DNA from: Maribellus luteus
GTDB lineage: Bacteria > Bacteroidota > Bacteroidia > Bacteroidales > Prolixibacteraceae
Direction: 5' to 3'
Assembly (NCBI RefSeq): GCF_003576475.1
Contig: NZ_QWGR01000002.1
Coordinates: 248,001 to 312,000 of the forward strand
DNA: 64,000 nt
Positions within the stretch are counted from its first letter, which is position 1. The number at the start of each line of letters is the position of its first letter. The position numbers and the translations under genes were made by a program. The notes under the pieces are model-generated. The model saw nothing but the letters and a program-made list of their open reading frames with translations, ran no database searches and was not told the DNA's origin. Of the stretch, positions 1 through 6,333 are shown piece after piece.

Positions 1-899
1 GAATGAAAAGACGAAAAGCTAATCCTGGTGAAATAGGGGTTTTTTCTTACTTCCAACGAGTGGTGCCGCTCGGGGTTGTAATCATAAATCGGTAGTTCGT
101 TCAAGCTGTAATCCAAACTGCTCAGGACATAGATTTTGTTTTCTGCCGAAATCACATAGGCATGTATACTGCGCGACTCAATCGTTGATGGACTCACATA
201 TTTTACCTTAAAACCTTCGGGCGTTTGGATCTTCTTCAAAAATGGTTTTCCATTCTCCATTTTCATGTGATAAAAGGCGTCTTTACTGTCGGTAATAAAC
301 CAGCCGTTATCGTATGGTTTCATGGTCGTTGGTATTCCTGCCAATAATTTCACGGGGTAGCTGAATTCTTCGTTGTCGAATACCCTGGTATATTGGTCGC
401 TCTTGGCTTCATCAACCTTATTGGTTTCTGCTACAATAAATTCGACTTTGTTTGTGCCAATCCGGCATACGTCTTGCGGATAAGTGAGTGGCCCCTTTGA
501 ATCCATCAACGGAAAAAGGTGATAGGAAGGCGTTTCGAAATACTGACTGCGAATAGATGCATAGTCACTTTCGGGGCGGAATTTTTCAACATCGATTTTT
601 ATTCCGTTTATACTGTCCGGAAATTGTCCCTTGGTGATGAGAAAATACGAATTTTCGATAGGACATGCTTTGTGAAACTCTTCTTCGGTAAGCGCTTCCC
701 CTTTTGAATTTTCGTAGTTTGAACTACTTGTTTCAAAGTCATATCTTGATTTGAAAAACTCATCTTTCAGTAAACTGTAATAAATGCTCTCGTACTTATA
801 GGGAGTTTTGAATAAGGTTCTGTAAATGGTTGGAATAACACTGGACAGGATGATGATGGCTGCTGCCACCAATAGATATCTGCTAAATTTTTGTAACAT
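1..899 (-). CDS. DUF4857-like membrane-anchored protein, 3' end outside window
   Basis: An open frame of at least 299 codons runs off the left edge of the window. Its ATG (899-897) overlaps by one base the TAA of the permease gene upstream (TAATG), so the two are translationally coupled. The N-terminus is MLQKFSRYLLVAAAIIILSS, one membrane anchor at about residues 8-23. The rest is soluble and rich in aromatic and charged residues, with short repeating beta-like stretches (for example NGWFITDSKDAFYHMKMENG) that would suit a periplasmic beta-rich domain. Bacteroides ABC-exporter operons often carry a DUF4857 protein in this position; I assign the family from layout and general character only. 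It probably works with the exporter. No catalytic motif was seen. Confidence 0.6.
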   Translation of the reverse strand, partial: MLQKFSRYLLVAAAIIILSSVIPTIYRTLFKTPYKYESIYYSLLKDEFFKSRYDFETSSSNYENSKGEALTEEEFHKACPIENSYFLITKGQFPDSINGIKIDVEKFRPESDYASIRSQYFETPSYHLFPLMDSKGPLTYPQDVCRIGTNKVEFIVAETNKVDEAKSDQYTRVFDNEEFSYPVKLLAGIPTTMKPYDNGWFITDSKDAFYHMKMENGKPFLKKIQTPEGFKVKYVSPSTIESRSIHAYVISAENKIYVLSSLDYSLNELPIYDYNPERHHSLEVRKNPYFTRISFSSFH

Positions 900-1567
900 T
901 ACATTTCTCCTTTCCTGAAACGGTAAATTGAAAATAAAATAGAAATACTCACTAGTGAAATAATTCCCAGAAAGGGTAGCCAGGCATATTGATAGGCTCC
1001 TGCTAAGTCGGATTGATAAAACAGGTTGATAAATGCAAAACCCAGCAACGTATAAAAAACTTTGTACTTCCATAAGGGTTCAATGGTAATTAAACCGGTT
1101 ATGAAATAGGCAGCCAATCCGGCAGAAAACCACGGAATTATTGTGTTTGCCGACAAGGCAACAACCTCGTATGGAAAGTAATACCGGCCTGGAAGGATTA
1201 GCAGTGCTGACAAGATAGAATATAAGGTTAACAGACAAGTTAGGCCAAAAGCGACCATTTTCAGACCTGCTTTTTCTTCGTTTAGCGGAAGGTGTAAGGT
1301 AAGCTTAATTCTCTTGTCTTTTACCTCGGGAAGAAACTGGGAGAGCCCAATTAGAATTCCAATTCCCAAGGGTATGTATTTAAATAGTTTGAAATAGATG
1401 TGTCGTTGATTGATTATTCCATCCCAAAACTCGTGTGCATTTGTAATGATAAAGGTATGCCTGACATTTAGATAAATACCTAGAATGGCAACTGTACCAA
1501 CTGCCAGTGATAGTATTGAAGCAAGCCTGACTTTAATCCATTCTTTATAAAACATTGATTTCCACAT
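899..1567 (-). CDS. ABC-2 type exporter permease subunit
   Basis: A 222-residue integral membrane protein with about six hydrophobic segments (near residues 15-33, 64-79, 106-126, 142-162, 171-187 and 193-213), charged ends and no signal peptide. This fits an ABC-2 type permease. It starts 3 bp after the ATPase gene and its stop overlaps the start of the next gene, so ATPase, permease and DUF4857-like protein form one operon. The substrate cannot be read from the sequence. Such small exporters in Bacteroidota and Firmicutes are often linked to peptide or antibiotic stress, but no GntR-type regulator is visible here. Confidence 0.75.
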   Translation of the reverse strand: MWKSMFYKEWIKVRLASILSLAVGTVAILGIYLNVRHTFIITNAHEFWDGIINQRHIYFKLFKYIPLGIGILIGLSQFLPEVKDKRIKLTLHLPLNEEKAGLKMVAFGLTCLLTLYSILSALLILPGRYYFPYEVVALSANTIIPWFSAGLAAYFITGLITIEPLWKYKVFYTLLGFAFINLFYQSDLAGAYQYAWLPFLGIISLVSISILFSIYRFRKGEM

Positions 1568-1570
1568 ATC

Positions 1571-2458
1571 CTAATATTTTCCGGTTAAACCTATAAATGC
1601 GTCTTCGAGGGTCATTGGCACCTGTTTGAAATTTGAGTATTCGATGCCCTGCGAAGCCAGGTAGCTTTTCACTTCTTTTTCGGTCGAATAGCTGAAAAGC
1701 TCAATTGAATTGTCCATCTTTTCATAGTTCTCAACCAGCCCGCCTTTGTCGAATTCAACATTGGGGTTGGTGACCTCGAAATCAAATTGTTTGAAGGTGG
1801 TCATAAACTCCTGCACCGGCATGTAAACCAGTACCTTGTTGTAGTCGAAAACAATGCATTCGTCGATCAGTCGCTCCATGTCCTGGATAATATGCGAAGT
1901 GGTAAACACGGTTTTCCCTTCGGCTTTTGCATAGTTGCGCAGGTAGTCGATAAACAGGCGTCGGTAACCCGGATCAAGCCCCATGGTAAAATCGTCGAGT
2001 ACCAGCAGTTGCGGGTCTTGTGCCAGTATCAGGCCCAGTGCTACCTGCGAGCGCTGCCCGCACGACATGGTTGAGATCTTTTGCTTGGGTGTTACCTTTA
2101 GTTTGGCCATCAGGTCGTAATAGGCATCACGCTTCCAGTTGGGGTAGAAACCCGAATAAAATTTTTCAATCTGGTAAATATTCATGAAAGCATACTGCAC
2201 GTGGTTTTCGATCAGGTAACCGATCTGGGATTTTACGTAAGGCGACAGGTTTTTCGAATTCTCACCAAGAATAATACACTCTCCGCTACGGGGCGTTAAG
2301 TAGCCATTCAGTATATTGATGGTGGTCGTTTTCCCGGTTCCGTTTTTTCCCAGCAGCCCCAGTATACTCCCTTTTTTAATGTTAAAGTTCAGGTCCTCGT
2401 AGACCATTTTGTCGCCGTAGTAATGAGTAAGATTACGGCATTCTACGATGTTCTCCAT
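1571..2458 (-). CDS. ABC transporter ATP-binding protein
   Basis: A 295-residue cytoplasmic ATPase that would power the adjacent permease. The Walker A motif is GLLGKNGTGKTT at about residues 34-45. The Q-loop region is IGYLIE, and the Walker B region is LLVLDD followed by FTMGLD (D-loop). The H-loop is TTSH. Two positions are unusual: the signature is SCGQRSQ instead of LSGGQ, and the residue after the Walker B Asp is Asp, not the usual catalytic Glu. Both variants occur in small GntR-linked exporters of the YtrB type, so the protein is probably active. The C-terminal 80 residues form an accessory domain. First gene of the operon. Confidence 0.9.
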   Translation of the reverse strand: MENIVECRNLTHYYGDKMVYEDLNFNIKKGSILGLLGKNGTGKTTTINILNGYLTPRSGECIILGENSKNLSPYVKSQIGYLIENHVQYAFMNIYQIEKFYSGFYPNWKRDAYYDLMAKLKVTPKQKISTMSCGQRSQVALGLILAQDPQLLVLDDFTMGLDPGYRRLFIDYLRNYAKAEGKTVFTTSHIIQDMERLIDECIVFDYNKVLVYMPVQEFMTTFKQFDFEVTNPNVEFDKGGLVENYEKMDNSIELFSYSTEKEVKSYLASQGIEYSNFKQVPMTLEDAFIGLTGKY

Positions 2459-2662
2459 AGTGATATTGAAATATTAGAATTTCCTTTACAACACACTCAG
2501 TAAAAAAAGGGGTGAACTGAAAGGCTTTATTCTAAACAGTTGTATAAAAACAGCGAGAAGGAGTCTCACCCGTCAGCTTAACGGAAGGTGCTAGAAATAG
2601 ACGTACGGGTGGGGTGACAGGTCAGCGTTAACAGAGGTTAAAGGTTGAAAATGAATGGGGTC

Positions 2663-2678
2663 TGGCACGCTAATTGAA
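2663..2678 (+). promoter_or_regulatory. candidate sigma-54 (-24/-12) promoter
   Basis: TGGCACG, four bases, then TTGAA matches the sigma-54 consensus TGGCACG-N4-TTGCW at every defined position except C to A in the -12 element, with correct spacing between the GG and the -12 G. It lies in non-coding DNA and points rightward. The predicted start near 2689 is about 115 bp before an intrinsic terminator, and the next gene has its own -7 box beyond that terminator. No activator dyad was recognised upstream. Confidence 0.5.
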
Positions 2679-2688
2679 TAAGTATTTC

Positions 2689-2833
2689 TGCAAGGAGACT
2701 TCAAAGAAAGAAGTGGTTGCTGAGGGATAATTGATGGATAGAAGGTAACCTTGCTTTTTGTTTTTTGTTTTTTGTGAAGGATTCAACCTTCGAATTGTTA
2801 GCGAACAGCCTCGGGAAACCGGGGCTGTTTTTT
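2689..2833 (+). ncRNA. candidate small RNA (sigma-54 promoter to terminator)
   Basis: About 145 nt of non-coding sequence lies between a strong -24/-12 match and an intrinsic terminator. It contains short inverted repeats (AAGGTAACCTT near 2742; GAAGG-ATTCAA-CCTTC near 2777), a T-rich run with three TTTTTTG-like units, and a GAAA-capped terminator stem. No open frame of useful length is present. It resembles no RNA family I can name. The alternative is a decayed gene remnant that left its terminator. Confidence 0.35.
2804..2833 (+). terminator. intrinsic terminator
   Basis: AACAGCCTCGG, loop GAAA, CCGGGGCTGTT forms an 11-bp stem with one G-T pair, followed by a T run to 2833. It terminates rightward transcription. 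Neither flanking protein gene could be its source, since one is leftward and the other starts downstream. Confidence 0.85.
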
Positions 2834-2867
2834 AATGCCTCAGGCTGTCTGTCTCGGCTATTTTCAA

Positions 2868-2875
2868 TACTTTTG
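2868..2875 (+). promoter_or_regulatory. -7 box of the TauE/SafE operon
   Basis: TACTTTTG matches the Bacteroidota -7 consensus TAnnTTTG exactly and sits 19 bp before the ATG at 2894. No clear -33 TTTG was found at the usual distance. Confidence 0.5.
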
Positions 2876-2893
2876 AGAGCTTAACGCTAGCCT

Positions 2894-3640
2894 ATGCACG
2901 GATTCGATTTTTCAACACTCCAATGGATTTTATTTGCTGTTTGTGCGCTTTTGGTGGGGATGTCAAAAGTGGGAGTGCCTGGTGTATCGATGCTGGTGGT
3001 ACCTGCGCTTGCCATTGTTTTCGGAGGAAAAGCTTCTGCCGGAATTTTACTGCCCATGCTGATGATGGCTGATATTTTTGCCGTTAGCTATTACCACCGC
3101 CACGCCGAATGGAAGTACCTTTTGAAACTCTTGCCCTGGGCATTTGTGGGCATCGCCATTGCACTTTGGGTGGGGCATGTGGTGAACGACGAATGGTTCA
3201 AGAACATCATGGCAGTGCTGGTGTTCCTGTGTATTGGGCTGATGCTTTGGAAAGACCGTCAGAAGAATGGGCAACTCTTTCCGAATTCCTGGTGGTTTGC
3301 CGCAGTCATGGGGGTGCTGGGTGGTTTTGCCACGATGATCGGAAACGTTGCCGGGCCCATTTTTGCCATTTATTTGCTGGCCATGCACTTACCCAAAAAA
3401 TCGTTTATTGGTACCGGAGCCTGGTTTTTTCTAATTGTCAATTTTTCAAAATTCCCCTTACACATTCTGTTTTGGAAAACCATCAACTGGCAAACACTTA
3501 CACTGAATATTCTGATGTTGCCGGCCATTGCGCTGGGGGCCTTTCTTGGCATCGCATTGGTTAAGCAGATTTCGGAACAACTATACCGCACAGCTGTTAT
3601 TGTTTTAACCGCGTTATCCGCATTTTTATTATTAATATGA
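2894..3640 (+). CDS. TauE/SafE-family transporter
   Basis: A 248-residue membrane protein of the TauE/SafE (DUF81) family, with about eight hydrophobic helices and the family's glycine-rich repeat at the start of each half (GMSKVGVPGVSMLVVP near residue 22; GGFATMIGNVAGPIFA near residue 134). Members export sulfite, sulfonates or other organic anions; the substrate here is unknown. The length fits the family. The stop overlaps the next start by 4 bp (ATGA), so the methyltransferase gene is co-transcribed. Confidence 0.88.
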   Translation: MHGFDFSTLQWILFAVCALLVGMSKVGVPGVSMLVVPALAIVFGGKASAGILLPMLMMADIFAVSYYHRHAEWKYLLKLLPWAFVGIAIALWVGHVVNDEWFKNIMAVLVFLCIGLMLWKDRQKNGQLFPNSWWFAAVMGVLGGFATMIGNVAGPIFAIYLLAMHLPKKSFIGTGAWFFLIVNFSKFPLHILFWKTINWQTLTLNILMLPAIALGAFLGIALVKQISEQLYRTAVIVLTALSAFLLLI

Positions 3641-4344
3641 AAGCTCTTATTGATTTTTTTGAAGACAAAAAGGTTGGATCGGTTTTGGATGTTGGAACCG
3701 GCCCCGGTCATTTTATTAAAGTCCTGAATCAGGTATTTTCAAATGCTGAGATTTACGGAGTTGATCCGGATGAAGACGCATTGAACGAAGCCGCCCTTTC
3801 GTATCCTCTGGCGTATTTTTCGGTTATGAAAGGAGAAACACTTTCGTTTGACAACAACCGTTTTGATGTGGCCACCATATCCATGGCGCTTCACCATCTG
3901 TCCGATGTAAAGGCTACGCTGAAAGAAATGCAGCGCGTGGTAAAACCGGGTGGATGGATTGTTATAAACGAGCTTTTTAGCGACGATCTGAATCCGGCAC
4001 AGGAAGTGCACAAGGCGATGCATCATTTCCGAAGCAAGATCGACCGGCTGAACGGGATCTGCCACAACAGTTCATTCACGAAAAATGAAATTCTTGAAAT
4101 GGCAGAGACTTCCGGATTAACAATATCCCTTTATTTTGAGCATAAAAGCCCGGCGGAGTCTCCGGGAGAAGCGGATATCGAAGAAAGAAAGCAAAAGTTG
4201 TACGAGGCAGTGGAAACAGTAAAGGATAAACCGGAATATTGGGAACTGAAAAATGAAATTCCGGAAATGGAAGAAGCGCTTGACAAGTTTGGATTTGAAA
4301 TGGCGACCCGTCTCGTTGTGGTTGGCAAGGTGCAGAAACAGTAA
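3637..4344 (+). CDS. class I SAM-dependent methyltransferase
   Basis: A 235-residue cytoplasmic Methyltransf_11-type enzyme. Motif I is VLDVGTGPGHFIK at about residues 17-29, the acidic residue of motif II is in YGVDPDEDAL near 40-49, and motif IV is DVATISMALHHL near 77-88, followed by VVKPGGWIVINE. The C-terminal 70 residues are a helical extension that may shape the substrate pocket. The start overlaps the transporter stop by 4 bp. The substrate is not evident; the UbiE/COQ5-like superfamily includes small-molecule and quinone methylases. Confidence 0.85.
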   Translation: MKALIDFFEDKKVGSVLDVGTGPGHFIKVLNQVFSNAEIYGVDPDEDALNEAALSYPLAYFSVMKGETLSFDNNRFDVATISMALHHLSDVKATLKEMQRVVKPGGWIVINELFSDDLNPAQEVHKAMHHFRSKIDRLNGICHNSSFTKNEILEMAETSGLTISLYFEHKSPAESPGEADIEERKQKLYEAVETVKDKPEYWELKNEIPEMEEALDKFGFEMATRLVVVGKVQKQ

Positions 4345-4373
4345 TTTTAGGGGAAGTAGAGATTGTATTGGAA

Positions 4374-4805
4374 ATGGCAGGGAGAGAAAAGAAATCGCGT
4401 AACAAAGGGTCGGCAGGCAATAACCGGAAATCAGGAGAGGATTTCCTGATAAATAACCTGCAAAAGACCGGAGTTTCTGAAACTGAATCAGGTCTTCAGT
4501 ATTTGGTAGTGGAAGAAACCGGCGGTCACAAACCGGGCTTGTTTGACGAGGTTTTGATTCATCAACGGGCACTTTTGCTCGATGGCAAGATACTCGAAGA
4601 CACCTATCGCCAAAACAGGCCCGATAAAGTAAAACTGGAAGAGCTGATCGAAGGTTTGCAGGAAGGGCTGCAAATGATGTCGGTGGGAAGTCGCTATAAA
4701 TTCTGGGTACCGGCTGATCTTGCCTGGGGGCGAAAAGGTACAGGGAATAAAATTCCACCCAATGCCGTTTTGAGCTTTGATATTCGTTTGGTGGAAATCT
4801 GCTAG
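4374..4805 (+). CDS. FKBP-type peptidyl-prolyl isomerase
   Basis: A 143-residue protein with a basic N-terminal tail (about 25 residues) and one FKBP domain. The end of the domain is recognisable: GLQMMSVGSRYKFWVPADLAWG, then IPPNAVLSFDIRLVEI, close to the usual GxxxMxxGxKxxxxIPxxLAYG...IPPNAxLxFDVEL pattern. It probably catalyses cis-trans isomerisation of Xaa-Pro bonds. No signal peptide is visible, so it should be cytoplasmic. I chose the ATG at 4374 over an in-frame TTG two codons upstream. It follows the methyltransferase by 29 bp in the same operon. Confidence 0.8.
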   Translation: MAGREKKSRNKGSAGNNRKSGEDFLINNLQKTGVSETESGLQYLVVEETGGHKPGLFDEVLIHQRALLLDGKILEDTYRQNRPDKVKLEELIEGLQEGLQMMSVGSRYKFWVPADLAWGRKGTGNKIPPNAVLSFDIRLVEIC

Positions 4806-4905
4806 CGTAACTTAGCGACCGGCCTTAGGTTGAAATGATTGAATGGATTGATGGGATTGAATAATCTGTGTCAATCTATCATCAATCTTTTCCCGCTTGT
4901 TCAGG

Positions 4906-5778
4906 CTAGGGGAGAGTAATCGGTGTTTGTTCTTCGAAAATAGTAAATACGGCCTGGTTGTTACAAAGGTCGCCTGTTTCGGACGACGGACGGTAATTGA
5001 TCTGACAATTTAAATCGTTGTCGGGGAGGGTTACCGACAAAATTCCTTCCATTATCCACCGGCAGCAAACATTTATATGCAAATCCTGTTTGGTGCTCAT
5101 TTCATAGAGGTAACCGTGCGAGCTGATGCCGCTGTGCGAACCCGAGATCAAATACTCATCGTCGCAAAAATCTTCGGTATCTCCGCTTAAAACCAGGTGG
5201 GTATCGTAGCCGGAAATCCATTCGCGGATGGTTTGTTGTTCAAAGCGAAATTGTTTCCCGTCGGGCGATGTAATGGCACCATCTTCCACTTTGCAGGAAT
5301 ACTCCGGGTGATTGCTGCTGTTCAGCCCTTTGTTCTGAATGGTTTGTGTGCCTTCTATTTTGTAGCCGTCCTGGTAATACTCATCAAAAGTAATCTCCCA
5401 GCTGGCATTCGGTACGCTCGCAAAATTGTTGGCATTGATAATGATGCTGCCTTTTCGCATCCTTTGGTCAATTCCCTCAATTTCTTCGCTGCCATAGTTA
5501 ATGGTAATGGTTTTCGGCCAGGTGGTCAGATCGGATGGTTCCACCTTCAGACGAGGATAGGTATCGTTTTGTTTGGTGGCACTTTTCAGCGAGTTTTCGA
5601 CCACATCACCTCTCTGAAACGCTTCATCCTGGATACTGGAGAAAAGGTCGTAGGCGGTAACCGATTCGGTCAGGAGGGTCACAGCTTCTTCGTTACTGAT
5701 GGTTTTCTTCTCGATGTCGTTGCACGACCATAGCAGCCAGCCCGTGATCAGGGTTGCCAGGAAAATCCACTTTTGCAT
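4906..5778 (-). CDS. lipoprotein of unknown function
   Basis: A 290-residue protein beginning with a lipoprotein signal (LITGWLLWSCNDIE, predicted lipidated Cys about residue 19). It will be outer-membrane or periplasmic. The mature part has long beta-like stretches with repeated EITFDEYYQDGYKIEGTQTI-type segments, resembling the Bacteroidota lipoproteins with a beta-sandwich or lipocalin-like shape. I do not recognise a named family. It is monocistronic: the gene to the left is convergent and the repeat array lies upstream. Confidence 0.75.
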   Translation of the reverse strand: MQKWIFLATLITGWLLWSCNDIEKKTISNEEAVTLLTESVTAYDLFSSIQDEAFQRGDVVENSLKSATKQNDTYPRLKVEPSDLTTWPKTITINYGSEEIEGIDQRMRKGSIIINANNFASVPNASWEITFDEYYQDGYKIEGTQTIQNKGLNSSNHPEYSCKVEDGAITSPDGKQFRFEQQTIREWISGYDTHLVLSGDTEDFCDDEYLISGSHSGISSHGYLYEMSTKQDLHINVCCRWIMEGILSVTLPDNDLNCQINYRPSSETGDLCNNQAVFTIFEEQTPITLP

Positions 5779-5921
5779 AGTTGGTTATCTTTTAGGTTAC
5801 TTTCTTCCGAGAGGAGAATCGGCTTTGTTCATCTCCGGGTTTGAACTTTGGGCTTTAATTTAGTATTTTTTTCAGTAAGAGTAGAAAAGGAATATGAATA
5901 AAAAGGTGGAGAACCCATAAC

Positions 5922-6258
5922 TTCGGCAAAATGAGCACTTGTTTCGGTACAGGGGATGGACTATTTCGATGTGTTAGACTCGCATTTCGAAGAAGATAGA
6001 ATATATTTCGATGAAGATAGAATACGTTTCTATGAACATAGAATGTATTTCGAGGTGGATAGAATACATTTCGAAGAAGATAGAATATATTTCTAGGAAC
6101 AAGGAAGACTTTTCAATGAGCATAGAATATATTTCGAGGTACACAGAAAGCTTTTCGAAGTACAGGAAACTTGTTTCTAAGAAGAAGGAACGCTTTTCGA
6201 TCTGTATGGCAGGCGTATCTGTTTCGTACACTCGTGTTTCGGCCAGCGGTGCTTACGG
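5922..6258. repeat. degenerate tandem array with exact 21-bp period (array 1)
   Basis: A TTC core, mostly TTCGA or TTCTA, recurs at 5922, 5943, 5965, 5986, 6007, 6028, 6049, 6070, 6091, 6112, 6133, 6154, 6175, 6196 and 6238. The 6217 unit is degraded to ATC. Every step is 21 bp except one of 22. The typical unit is TTCGA-NGAAGATAGAATA-NNT. Units differ at many positions while keeping the phase, so this is an old or constrained array, not a fresh expansion. Because 21 is a multiple of three, both strands show incidental open frames with heptad repeats. It lies between the terminator of the ppiD-like gene and the start of the lipoprotein gene. Confidence 0.9.
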
Positions 6259-6283
6259 AGACTTGTATTTGGGCTGTATGCAT

Positions 6284-6315
6284 AAAAAAAGCCGCTCATT
6301 ACTGAACGGCTTTTC
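6284..6315 (-). terminator. intrinsic terminator of the ppiD-like gene
   Basis: Read leftward, AAAAGCCGTTC, loop AGTAAT, GAGCGGCTTTTTTT forms a hairpin with a T tract about 20 bp after the stop codon at 6334. Confidence 0.85.
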
Positions 6316-6333
6316 CTTATATGCTATCGTTTT

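Noticed and set aside
1614-1630. Another TGGCAC motif
   Set aside because: Within the ATPase coding region, spacing one base short and no suitable gene downstream.
4117-4758. 213-codon leftward frame opposite the methyltransferase and FKBP genes
   Set aside because: Shadow frame: the plus-strand genes have clear family motifs, and this one is rich in Leu/Phe/Pro with no domain.
5922-6258. CRISPR array
   Set aside because: There are no conserved direct repeats of 24 bp or more with unique spacers; all positions of the 21-bp unit vary, and there are no cas genes.
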